This document shows, one piece after another, positions 32,449 to 39,384 of a stretch of DNA of 64,000 nucleotides. The position numbers and the translations under genes are program-made. This stretch comes from Streptomyces sp. NA02950 (GTDB lineage Bacteria; Actinomycetota; Actinomycetes; Streptomycetales; Streptomycetaceae), in assembly GCF_013364155.1 (NCBI RefSeq), contig NZ_CP054916.1, positions 4,275,001-4,339,000 of the forward strand. Direction: 5' to 3'. Each line of letters opens with the position of its first letter. The stretch's first letter is position 1. The notes below the pieces were generated by a model. That model ran no database searches and was not told the DNA's origin. It saw only the letters and a list, made by a program, of their open reading frames with translations.

Positions 32449-33717
32449 CTACGGACCGTGGCCGGGCCCCTTCACCAGTCCCTCACCTTTGCCGCTTCCG
32501 CCGGCGTACCGCCCGTTCCCCCGGACCGATCCCGTGGAGCGGCGGCGCAGCGCGAGCAGCGCCATGTCGTCCGTCGTCCCGCCGCCCGTATGCCGCTCGA
32601 CATCGGCCACCAGCGCGTCCAGCAGTTCCCCCGGGCCGCCGAAACGGTGACCGCGCAGCCGGTCCTCCGGGTCGTAGAACACGCCCTCCCGGTCGCGCGC
32701 CTCCGTCACCCCGTCCGTGAAGAGCAGCAGGGTCGCGCCCTCGGCGAACCTCAGCTCCGTCACCCGGTCCGGCCAGCCGCCCAGCTCCCCCATCCCCAGC
32801 GGCAGCGCCGATGCCTCCGGCTCCACCCGGCGCACCGCGCAGCCGTCCCCGTCGATCCGGCTGCCCCCGGCACCTCCCCCTCCCCCTTCGCCGTCCTCCA
32901 GCAGCAGGGGCGGCGGATGGCCGCGGTTGATCACCCGGAGGGTCGAATCGCCGCGCGGGATCTCGGCCAGTACGGCCGTGGTGAACCCCTCGAACCCCTC
33001 GAGGTCGGCCCGCCGCGCGCCCTCGCGCTGCAACGCCCGCTCCAGCCGCCCCGCCAGCCCCTCCAGCGTCGTCTCCTGCTCCGCCGCCTCCCGGAAGGAG
33101 CCGATGAGGATCGCGACCGTCTCCACCGCCTGGAGCCCCTTGCCGCGTACGTCGCCGACGACCAGGCGGACCCCGTGCGGGGTGTCCTGCACCGCGTACA
33201 GGTCACCGCCGATCGCGGCGTACTTCTCCGCGGCCACATAGCGCGCCGCGACGTCCAGCCCGGCCAGCCGGGCGGGCGGTACGGGCAGGACGGCGCGCTG
33301 GGCCGCCTCCGCCACACCGCGCGCCGAGGCCAGCCGCCGGTCGCTGCGGCGTACGAGGCGGTTGATGACGAGCGCGAGCGAGGTGACGGTCGCGACCGTG
33401 ATGATCTCGGACAGGGCCTGGCTGGGATCCTTCGCCCCGTGCCCCTCGGCCAGCGCGACCGCGGCGGCGATGGCGAAGACCGCCGTGGTGACGGTCTCCC
33501 ACAGCCGGAGGAGCGGAGCGGCGACGAGCGGGGCGGCGGCGAGGAAGGGGCCCGCCGTGTAGTTGGCCGGGGAGCCGAGGTCGAAGACGACGCCGCCGAC
33601 GATCAGAAGCCCGGGGATCCAGTGCGCCAGCCGCCGGCCTGACGTCCCCTTGGACGACTCACCGGCCGACCCGGTGGCCCCGGCGGGCCCGTTCGGGACG
33701 CGGGTGTCGACGAGCAT
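32449..33717 (-). CDS. Membrane-anchored SpoIIE-type PP2C phosphatase
   Basis: About 422 residues. Three or four TM segments lie between residues 30 and 120 (GLLIVGGVVFDLG; FLAAAPLVAAPLL; TTAVFAIAAAVAL; ITVATVTSLALVI). The phosphatase domain follows: KYAAIGGDLYAV and GDVRGKGLQAVE (metal Asp), RVINRGHPPPLL, LLLFTDGVTEARDREG and TDDMALLALRRR. It probably dephosphorylates an anti-anti-sigma protein in response to a membrane signal. The ATG at 33717 lacks a good ribosome site, and the frame is open to 34101, so the start may lie further upstream. Confidence 0.85.
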   Translation of the reverse strand: MLVDTRVPNGPAGATGSAGESSKGTSGRRLAHWIPGLLIVGGVVFDLGSPANYTAGPFLAAAPLVAAPLLRLWETVTTAVFAIAAAVALAEGHGAKDPSQALSEIITVATVTSLALVINRLVRRSDRRLASARGVAEAAQRAVLPVPPARLAGLDVAARYVAAEKYAAIGGDLYAVQDTPHGVRLVVGDVRGKGLQAVETVAILIGSFREAAEQETTLEGLAGRLERALQREGARRADLEGFEGFTTAVLAEIPRGDSTLRVINRGHPPPLLLEDGEGGGGGAGGSRIDGDGCAVRRVEPEASALPLGMGELGGWPDRVTELRFAEGATLLLFTDGVTEARDREGVFYDPEDRLRGHRFGGPGELLDALVADVERHTGGGTTDDMALLALRRRSTGSVRGNGRYAGGSGKGEGLVKGPGHGP

Positions 33718-34072
33718 ATGGAGGCGGGTCCGGGGGCGCGCACGGGACCGGGACAGGCGCGCCCAGGTCCTACCCCGCTCCGTACGGGCGCTCGTACGAG
33801 CCCCGTTCCCTCGCACCCGCACCGGTCTCTCCCGCTTTCGCTGGTCCGCAGCCGGAGCGCTCGGTCCTCGCGGCCGCCGCCCGTCACTACTCCAGGCTTC
33901 CGGCTGACGGGCCGCCAGGCGAATCGGTGTCGTCCATGTGGGTGGGCGGGTGGGTGGTCGGGGCAGAGGCGGGCTACGGAGGTCTGAGCGGGTCCGTACG
34001 GGCTCCGGGCGAGGCGCGGCATCGGGGGCGAGGCAGGCCCGCCCGGGGGCGCGCAGAAGGGCGCGGAGCGGA

Positions 34073-34846
34073 TCAGAGATCGACGCCGAGCGCCCGGGCA
34101 CGGCGGTCCGCCGCCAGCTCCGCCGACACCTCGTCGAGATAGACCTCGCACACCAGCCGGCCGTCGTGGGTCAGATTGTGCTCCAGCTCCCACAGCACGA
34201 CCTCGTCTCCTCCGGCCAGCAGGAAGGCGTGCTCGTAGAAGCGGCACCAGGTGGTGTCGGGACCGCCGGAGCGGCGGCGCGGCTTGGGGGCCAGGGCGAT
34301 GTCATGGGCGAACGCGGTCTCCAGCAGCCGCTCGGTCTCCTCGCCCGGCCGATCGGGGTTCTCGGCGCGGCGCAGCACCCGGCGTGCGTGGTCGGCCGAG
34401 TTGTCGGCCACGTAGGCGCGGGGGGACTCCACGGGCTCGGCGGCCTGGTGCAGCAGCTGCTCGGGCAGCCAGAGCGGTAAGCCGTCGAGCTCTTCCCAGC
34501 GGGCACCGCCGATGCGCTCGTGCACCCGCCGTTCGGCCAGCGCGAGGGCGTTCTCGTCGGCGTAGAGCTCGTGGTGGGGGCCGTCGTCCGGGCCGGTGCT
34601 GTGCTCCAGCTCCCACAGCAGCAGGCTGCTGCCGTCGGGGAGCAGGAAGACATGGCGGTAGGTGCGGTAGCCCAGCGGGCCGGACGGATCGTTGCACTGG
34701 CGACAGGAACGCAGCTCGGACTGGTGCATCAGGGCGCCGCGCGCCCGGGTCAGCACCGCTTCGCCGATCTCGAACCCGTTCTGCGCGCGGGCGAGCAGCC
34801 CGTCCATCAGCTCGGCGGGGGTTCCGCCCGCTCGTGAGTGCCCCAT
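34073..34846 (-). CDS. DUF6227 family protein
   Basis: A 257-residue soluble protein with an internal duplication: FLLPDGSSLLLWELEHSTG (about residue 72) recurs as FLLAGGDEVVLWELEHNL (about residue 218), each followed by an LYADEN or VYLDEV strand. CRQC near residue 51 is a possible metal pair. I recognise the family only by this DUF; it is widespread in Streptomyces. The ATG at 34846 has GGGAGG unusually close (2 nt). Confidence 0.75.
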   Translation of the reverse strand: MGHSRAGGTPAELMDGLLARAQNGFEIGEAVLTRARGALMHQSELRSCRQCNDPSGPLGYRTYRHVFLLPDGSSLLLWELEHSTGPDDGPHHELYADENALALAERRVHERIGGARWEELDGLPLWLPEQLLHQAAEPVESPRAYVADNSADHARRVLRRAENPDRPGEETERLLETAFAHDIALAPKPRRRSGGPDTTWCRFYEHAFLLAGGDEVVLWELEHNLTHDGRLVCEVYLDEVSAELAADRRARALGVDL

Positions 34847-35321
34847 GTCCGTCCTCCCGCCTCCCGGCCTTGATGCGCCGCGCCCCCCGGGCGACCGCTT
34901 CGCGTACGTAGCGTAGCGGCGTGAACACGGACCGCGCTGCGGTTCGGCGAAGCTGTCGATGTGACTGTGCCTCACATACTCCTGCGTCGGCGCACCCGGA
35001 TGTATCACTCGTCCGCGCCGGGCGTCACACCGGCGGACCGCGCCCGTGAGCTGCCCGCCCGGACCCTGATCCATCGCCGCGGACCCCTCCCCGGCCCCTC
35101 CGGCCCCCTCCGCCTTTCTCTATAAGGAGGCATCGGAGCTCCGCACTGCTCCAAATGCCACTTCTCCCGGTATCGATTGCGGGAATCGCGGGGAACACGC
35201 GCCGAGGAAGTCGCGCTATGCCGGACGGGTGAAGCTGAGTGGTGGGCCGAAGCCTTAACTGATGAGCTTCGTTGTGCCAGACGTCCGTGAATTCGCGGAG
35301 CAACCCAGACGGAGGAATTAA
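34847..35321. other. 475-bp intergenic region, promoter side of the two-Cys repeat genes
   Basis: It lies between the divergent DUF6227 gene and the first small secreted protein. CTATAAGGAGG near 35120 resembles a -10 or ribosome site, but no gene follows it in frame. GGGAATCGCGGGGAAC near 35182 could be part of a promoter for an alternative sigma factor. No protein or RNA gene can be supported. Confidence 0.4.
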
Positions 35322-35675
35322 GTGAACATCGGCAAGAAGGCAATTCTCCTGACCGCTGCTGCCGGCGCTCTGGTCATCGGGGGTTCGGGCGGCGCCCTGG
35401 CTCACAGCAACGGCGACGCCGTCTCTCAGAGCAACCACTGCGACACCACCACCGGCCTCCTGGCCGGGGGTAATGCCTCCCTGGCTCCCGGGGGCGACAT
35501 CAACATCGGCGCCGACTGCATCAACTTCACCAACCGCAACGACGGCGCTGTCACCCAGAGCAACCACTGCGACACGAGCACCTCCGCCGACCTCGGCGGC
35601 AACGCGACCTTCGCCCCCGAGGGTGACACCAACATCGGCGCCAAGTGCGCCAACATCGCCGTCTCGGACAACTGA
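35322..35675 (+). CDS. Small secreted two-cysteine repeat protein (paralogue 1)
   Basis: 117 residues. Signal peptide (about 1-27, ALVIGGSGGALA|HS), then two repeats of about 43 residues. Each begins with QSNHCDT, runs through a Gly/Asn/Ala-rich stretch, and ends with NIGADCINF or NIGAKCANI, giving two Cys per repeat. GGAGG 6 nt before the GTG fixes the start. The strand-like periodicity suggests a small beta-rich surface protein. It is neither a chaplin nor a rodlin by sequence. Two paralogues follow in the same direction, each with its own terminator. Confidence 0.85.
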   Translation: MNIGKKAILLTAAAGALVIGGSGGALAHSNGDAVSQSNHCDTTTGLLAGGNASLAPGGDINIGADCINFTNRNDGAVTQSNHCDTSTSADLGGNATFAPEGDTNIGAKCANIAVSDN

Positions 35676-35697
35676 CCGGCTCAGTCGTTGACCATCT

Positions 35698-35729
35698 CGC
35701 AGTGTTCCCGCGCCCGCGGGAACACTGCG
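35698..35729 (+). terminator. Terminator hairpin 1 after paralogue 1
   Basis: CGCAGTGTTCCCGCG pairs perfectly with CGCGGGAACACTGCG, a 15-bp stem with a tiny loop, 23 nt after the stop. Confidence 0.9.
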
Positions 35730-35744
35730 GGCCCGTTGGGACCC

Positions 35745-35775
35745 GCGGCCCTGGAAACTCCCCTTCCAGGGCCGC
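35745..35775 (+). terminator. Terminator hairpin 2 after paralogue 1
   Basis: GCGGCCCTGGAA pairs with TTCCAGGGCCGC (12 bp, 7-nt loop). It is a second hairpin in tandem with the previous one. Two strong hairpins suggest high transcription of the upstream gene. Confidence 0.85.
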
Positions 35776-35856
35776 TGCTACGTAAATGGCTTTCCAGCGA
35801 CCGCCGTCATGTGTCCGATGTTCGCTGAGACAGCCAAGAATCCACGGAGGCTCTTT

Positions 35857-36360
35857 ATGCATATGCGCAAGAGGACGGCACTTCTTGTAGCGGCCATGGG
35901 GGTGCTGCTCATCGGCGGCGCGGGGGGAGCCGATGCTGCCGACGACAGCGCCGCCCACCGAGCCGCCCCCAATGGCGGAGGCAGCCAGAAGAACCGCTGC
36001 AACACGAGTTCCGCCATCGGCGGGGTCACGCTGGCGACGTCGGACATCACGACCGAGACCAATTGCGTCAACTACGCCGAATCCGGTGTCTCGGAGCAGA
36101 GCAATCGCTGCCGGACCCACTCCGTCATCGGCCCCGTTACGGTCAACCTGACCGGAGCCGATGTCACGCAGCGGACCAATTGCACCAACATCAGCAAGTC
36201 GGGTGGTGTGACCAAGCAGTCCAACGACTGCAAGACGACCTCGGTCCTCGGCCCGATCACGATCGGAACCGGAGAGGTCATCCAGGAGACGAACTGCACC
36301 AATCTCGCCGGGTCCGCTCCCGCGAAGGGGAAGGCCAAGCAGAAGGCGGGCACCGCGTAA
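35857..36360 (+). CDS. Small secreted two-cysteine repeat protein (paralogue 2)
   Basis: 167 residues. Signal peptide (about 1-27, LLIGGAGGADA|AD), then three repeats: KNRCNTSSAIGGVTL..ETNCVNY, QSNRCRTHSVIGPVTV..RTNCTNI and QSNDCKTTSVLGPITI..ETNCTNL. Each repeat has two Cys and ends TNC(V/T)N. A short Lys/Ala tail closes it. GGAGG 6 nt before the ATG. The repeats are shorter and more regular than in paralogue 1 and look like successive beta-strand coils. Confidence 0.85.
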   Translation: MHMRKRTALLVAAMGVLLIGGAGGADAADDSAAHRAAPNGGGSQKNRCNTSSAIGGVTLATSDITTETNCVNYAESGVSEQSNRCRTHSVIGPVTVNLTGADVTQRTNCTNISKSGGVTKQSNDCKTTSVLGPITIGTGEVIQETNCTNLAGSAPAKGKAKQKAGTA

Positions 36361-36449
36361 GACCGCGGGCGGCACACAGAGCCGTTGGCGGAGAAGCCCT
36401 CGGCCCACTTCGGTCCTCGCTTCTTCGGGTCCGTCTTCTCGTCATGGAC

Positions 36450-36483
36450 GCGACCTCCGGGATTACTTTGTCCCGGGGGTCGC
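36450..36483 (+). terminator. Terminator hairpin after paralogue 2
   Basis: GCGACCTCCGGGAT and GTCCCGGGGGTCGC form a 14-bp stem with two G-U pairs and a 6-nt loop, 90 nt beyond the stop. Confidence 0.8.
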
Positions 36484-36667
36484 GTTCACGCATTTCTGGG
36501 TCGGAAACGGGAAATGTGAATTTCCATGGCCTCCATCGACTGAATATACCTTTACTGTGGCGCATGGGTGACGCTCCCGTATACGCCGGATCCTCTTGGG
36601 GGGAAACCTCGTTGATTGGGTGTCTGCGGATCGTTCGCGGAAAACCTGATATGGAGGCACCAGCACA

Positions 36668-37150
36668 ATGCAGATCAGCAAGAAGGTAGCTCTCATGGCC
36701 GCGGCGGCCGCGGGCACGATGGTCGTCGGTGGCGCAGGTAGCGCGAGTGCGTACGGTCTGTTCCCGCACCACGACGGGGTCACCCAGTCCAACAAGTGCG
36801 ACACCAACATCGGCCCGGATGTCGACCTCGACCTCGAGACCACCGAGGACACCGACCTCAACCCGGACTGCGTCAACTTCACCAACGCCGGCGGCTCGGT
36901 CTCCCAGAGCAACGAGTGCGATTCCAACATCGGCCCCGACGTCAGCCTCACCGAAGTCACCCCGGGCGGCGACATCAACATCGGCCCCAACTGCGCCAAC
37001 ATCGCGGTCGAGCCCCCGGTGGAGCACAAGGACAAGAAGCACCACAAGGCGAAGAAGCACCACAAGGCCAAGGAGCACAAGGCCAAGAAGCATGTGAAGG
37101 CCAAGGCCAAGGTCAAGTCGAAGGCCAAGAACATCAAGGTCAAGCACTGA
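36668..37150 (+). CDS. Small secreted two-cysteine repeat protein with Lys/His-rich tail (paralogue 3)
   Basis: 160 residues. Signal peptide (about 1-28, VVGGAGSASA|YG), two repeats (QSNKCDTNIGPDVDL..NPDCVNF and QSNECDSNIGPDVSL..IGPNCANI), then a 45-residue tail made almost only of Lys, His, Ala, Val and Glu (HKDKKHHKAKKHHKAKEHK and on). The tail is strongly basic, suited to binding anionic wall polymers, DNA or metals; this is inference. The ATG is preceded by GGAGG at 36653-36657, 10 nt away. Confidence 0.85.
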   Translation: MQISKKVALMAAAAAGTMVVGGAGSASAYGLFPHHDGVTQSNKCDTNIGPDVDLDLETTEDTDLNPDCVNFTNAGGSVSQSNECDSNIGPDVSLTEVTPGGDINIGPNCANIAVEPPVEHKDKKHHKAKKHHKAKEHKAKKHVKAKAKVKSKAKNIKVKH

Positions 37151-37176
37151 CCTTTCACTCTCCCCTGGAGAGCGGC

Positions 37177-37207
37177 GCGACCCTGGAAGCATCGCTTCCA
37201 GGGTCGC
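37177..37207 (+). terminator. Terminator hairpin after paralogue 3
   Basis: GCGACCCTGGAAGC pairs perfectly with GCTTCCAGGGTCGC across a 3-nt loop, 26 nt after the stop. It also separates this gene from the convergent beta-helix gene. Confidence 0.9.
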
Positions 37208-37283
37208 ATGGGTTTTCGGGGGACTTTCGGCGTCGTCCGGTGCGGTACGGGCCACCGCACCGGACGAGCCTTCAGGCCATGGG

Positions 37284-38402
37284 TCAGGTCGTGCACGTAC
37301 CCATAGCCGGCTGGCAGTTCGCGGGGTTGTTGCCGGTCACCAGGGTCGCGTTGAGCGTCACCGTACCGCCGTCGGTGAAGATGCCGCCGCCGGTGTTCCC
37401 CGGGCCGCCATTGGCCGTGTTCCTCGTGATGTAGTCCCCGGTCAGCTGGGCGGAACCCGCGTGATTGAACAGCCCGCCGCCGTTCAGGGTGGCGGTGTTG
37501 TCGGACACCGTGGTGCCGGACACGCTCAGTGTGCTGCCGAGGTTGGCGATGCCACCGCCGAAGCTCCCGGCGGTGTTCTGCTGAATGGTGCTCCCGCTGA
37601 TGATGAGGGGGCCGACGGAGGTGGCGACTCCGCCGCCTTCGAAGTTGGTCGTCCGGTTTCTCTTCACCGCGACGCTGCTCAGCGTCGTCGTGCCGTAGTT
37701 CGCGACGCCACCACCGGTGTTCTCCGCGGTGTTGTCGGAGATGTTCCCGCTGCTGACAATGGCATTGGCCTGGGTGTTGATGTGAATACCGCCGCCGTCT
37801 CCCGCCGTGTTGTACGTCAGATCCGTGGCCGAGAGTCTCGCGTTGGCACCGGAGGCGACCTCGATGCCTCCGCCGAGGATGCTCGCGGTGTTACCGGTGA
37901 CGGTCGCCCGGCTCATCGTCAGGTTGCCGAGGTCGAGAATGCCTCCGCCGTCGCTGGCGCCTCCCGACGTGGCCCGGCCGTTGGCCAGCGTGACACCGCT
38001 GACGGTGAGGCTGCCCCCGGCGGCCACCTCGGCGATACGGAAGTCCGGAGCCGACGCGCTGCGCTGGATGGTCGCGCCGAGGCCGGTGATCGTCACCTTC
38101 CCGGTGATGATGGGCAGTCCGTCGGAGCCGTTGGCGCCGGTCTCCGCCGCGGACGTCAGCGTGTACACGCACCCCGCGACCAGGGCGACGTCGCCGCCCG
38201 ACGGCTGGTTGTTGGCGGCGGTCACCGCGGCGACCAGGGCCGCCGCGTCCCCACAGGGGACGGGGACCTGCCTCGATCCGTTGCCGCCTCCCCCTCCCCT
38301 GCCCCCGTTCTCCTCGGCGGAGGCGGGGACGGAGAGTGCCCATGCCGATACCGCCAGTGCGATGACGGGGATGAAACCGCGGGTCGTTGTCGCGAGTCGC
38401 AC
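37284..38402 (-). CDS. Secreted right-handed parallel beta-helix protein
   Basis: 372 residues. Signal peptide (about 1-29, AWALSVPASA|EE), a Gly/Arg-rich stretch, then 11 or so beta-helix coils of about 20-25 residues. Recurrent features are GGGI..G, VTGNTAS or SDNTA asparagine ladders and alternating hydrophobic strands (for example GGGVANYGTTTLSSVAVKRN). Polymorphic-membrane-protein/choice-of-anchor-like repeats of this sort occur in adhesins and polysaccharide lyases; no catalytic residues are evident. GTG start with AGGAG 8 nt upstream. Convergent with the two-Cys repeat cluster. Confidence 0.88.
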   Translation of the reverse strand: MRLATTTRGFIPVIALAVSAWALSVPASAEENGGRGGGGGNGSRQVPVPCGDAAALVAAVTAANNQPSGGDVALVAGCVYTLTSAAETGANGSDGLPIITGKVTITGLGATIQRSASAPDFRIAEVAAGGSLTVSGVTLANGRATSGGASDGGGILDLGNLTMSRATVTGNTASILGGGIEVASGANARLSATDLTYNTAGDGGGIHINTQANAIVSSGNISDNTAENTGGGVANYGTTTLSSVAVKRNRTTNFEGGGVATSVGPLIISGSTIQQNTAGSFGGGIANLGSTLSVSGTTVSDNTATLNGGGLFNHAGSAQLTGDYITRNTANGGPGNTGGGIFTDGGTVTLNATLVTGNNPANCQPAMGTCTT

Positions 38403-38780
38403 GAGGTGTCTCCTTTAGCGTTCCTGAGCAAGTCGAGCAAGCAGAGATCAGCAGCATCAGACTGTGCGGAGGCACCGCGTTCGGCATCCGCTCGGGCACG
38501 GGACGAACGATCACGACCTGCGGTGACGACGGGCTCACGGCCCCGGAACAACTCTCGGGAGTCCGGCCGCGCGACCCTGCCGAGTGCGGCAAAGCCGCAG
38601 GTCACCGGCTGGGTCCCACGGCATTTCAGATGGATCGTCAGATACGCTGATCGGGTTCCGGAAAATTCGGATGTCCGCGATGGTCCGATCGTGGACCGTG
38701 GGGGAATAATCCGTCAGTTTTCGCTCATCGCTGGGGGATGACCGCGCGATGCGGCCAAGGTGGGGTACGACGCGACGCCT
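38403..38780. other. Intergenic region, no gene seen
   Basis: 378 bp upstream of the beta-helix gene and downstream of the next minus-strand gene. Presumably holds the beta-helix promoter. No terminator, RNA or protein could be assigned. Confidence 0.4.
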
Positions 38781-39032
38781 TCAGCGGGGCTGCCCGTCGC
38801 TCCGGGACGAGACGCGGGCGTGGATCCGGCCCAGCGCCTCGCGGGCCGTCAGATCCGTCAGCCCCTCGGTGAGGGGCAGATGCGCGGGGCAGAACCACTC
38901 GGCGTTCTCCGGATGGCCCGCCCAGTCGTCGGGGTACTCCGCGGTCGGACGGAAATACACCACGGTGAATCCGCCGAAGCGATGGCCGTCGCGCTCCGGC
39001 TTCGACCGGCACACCGCGCACATCGGTGGCAT
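38781..39032 (-). CDS. Small protein with putative zinc ligands, unknown function
   Basis: 83 residues. CAVC near the N-terminus and FCPAHLPL in mid-protein give three Cys and a His in a zinc-ribbon-like arrangement. A conserved-looking FGGFTVVYFRP and an Asp/Trp-rich segment (YPDDWAGHPENAEW) lie between. GGGGG stands about 6 nt before the ATG at 39032; a second ATG three codons later is possible. I do not recognise a function. Confidence 0.65.
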   Translation of the reverse strand: MPPMCAVCRSKPERDGHRFGGFTVVYFRPTAEYPDDWAGHPENAEWFCPAHLPLTEGLTDLTAREALGRIHARVSSRSDGQPR

Positions 39033-39179
39033 CACGGCCCGGCCCCCACTTCCGTCGTCCGTCGTCCGTCGTTTCCGCCCGCATGCGTCTTCTGGCGTCC
39101 GTCCTCGGCCCGGCCGTGTCACCGGCCCTCGGTACGGCCGAGGCCCGCGCCGGGATCGCCCGGGCACGGGCCTCGTCGG

Positions 39180-39252
39180 TGGGTCATCAGGGGCTCGAAC
39201 CCTGAACCAATGGATTAAAAGTCCACTGCTCTGCCAATTGAGCTAATGACCC
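39180..39252 (-). tRNA. tRNA-Lys (anticodon TTT)
   Basis: The minus strand reads GGGTCATTAGCTCAATTGGC and folds as a 73-nt cloverleaf. Acceptor GGGTCAT pairs with ATGACCC; the anticodon loop is CTTTTAA (TTT, Lys); the T arm carries GGTTCGAGCC; discriminator A. CCA is not encoded. Confidence 0.97.
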
Positions 39253-39384
39253 GCACCCCCGCAGCATAGCTCGGCCGGGGGCCAAGACCCGAGCCAATAC
39301 CCTCCAGGAGCGAAAGGCCGTGCAACAGCGCGGTGTTGCACGGCCCCCATCCGCTCCGGGCGAACGCCGGGTCAGCCGTTCTGA

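Noticed and set aside
35322..37150. Identification of the small secreted proteins as chaplins or rodlins
   Set aside because: They lack the chaplin hydrophobic domain pattern (two Cys about 33 apart in a VIGGLLNP-type context) and rodlin sequence; the repeat is different.
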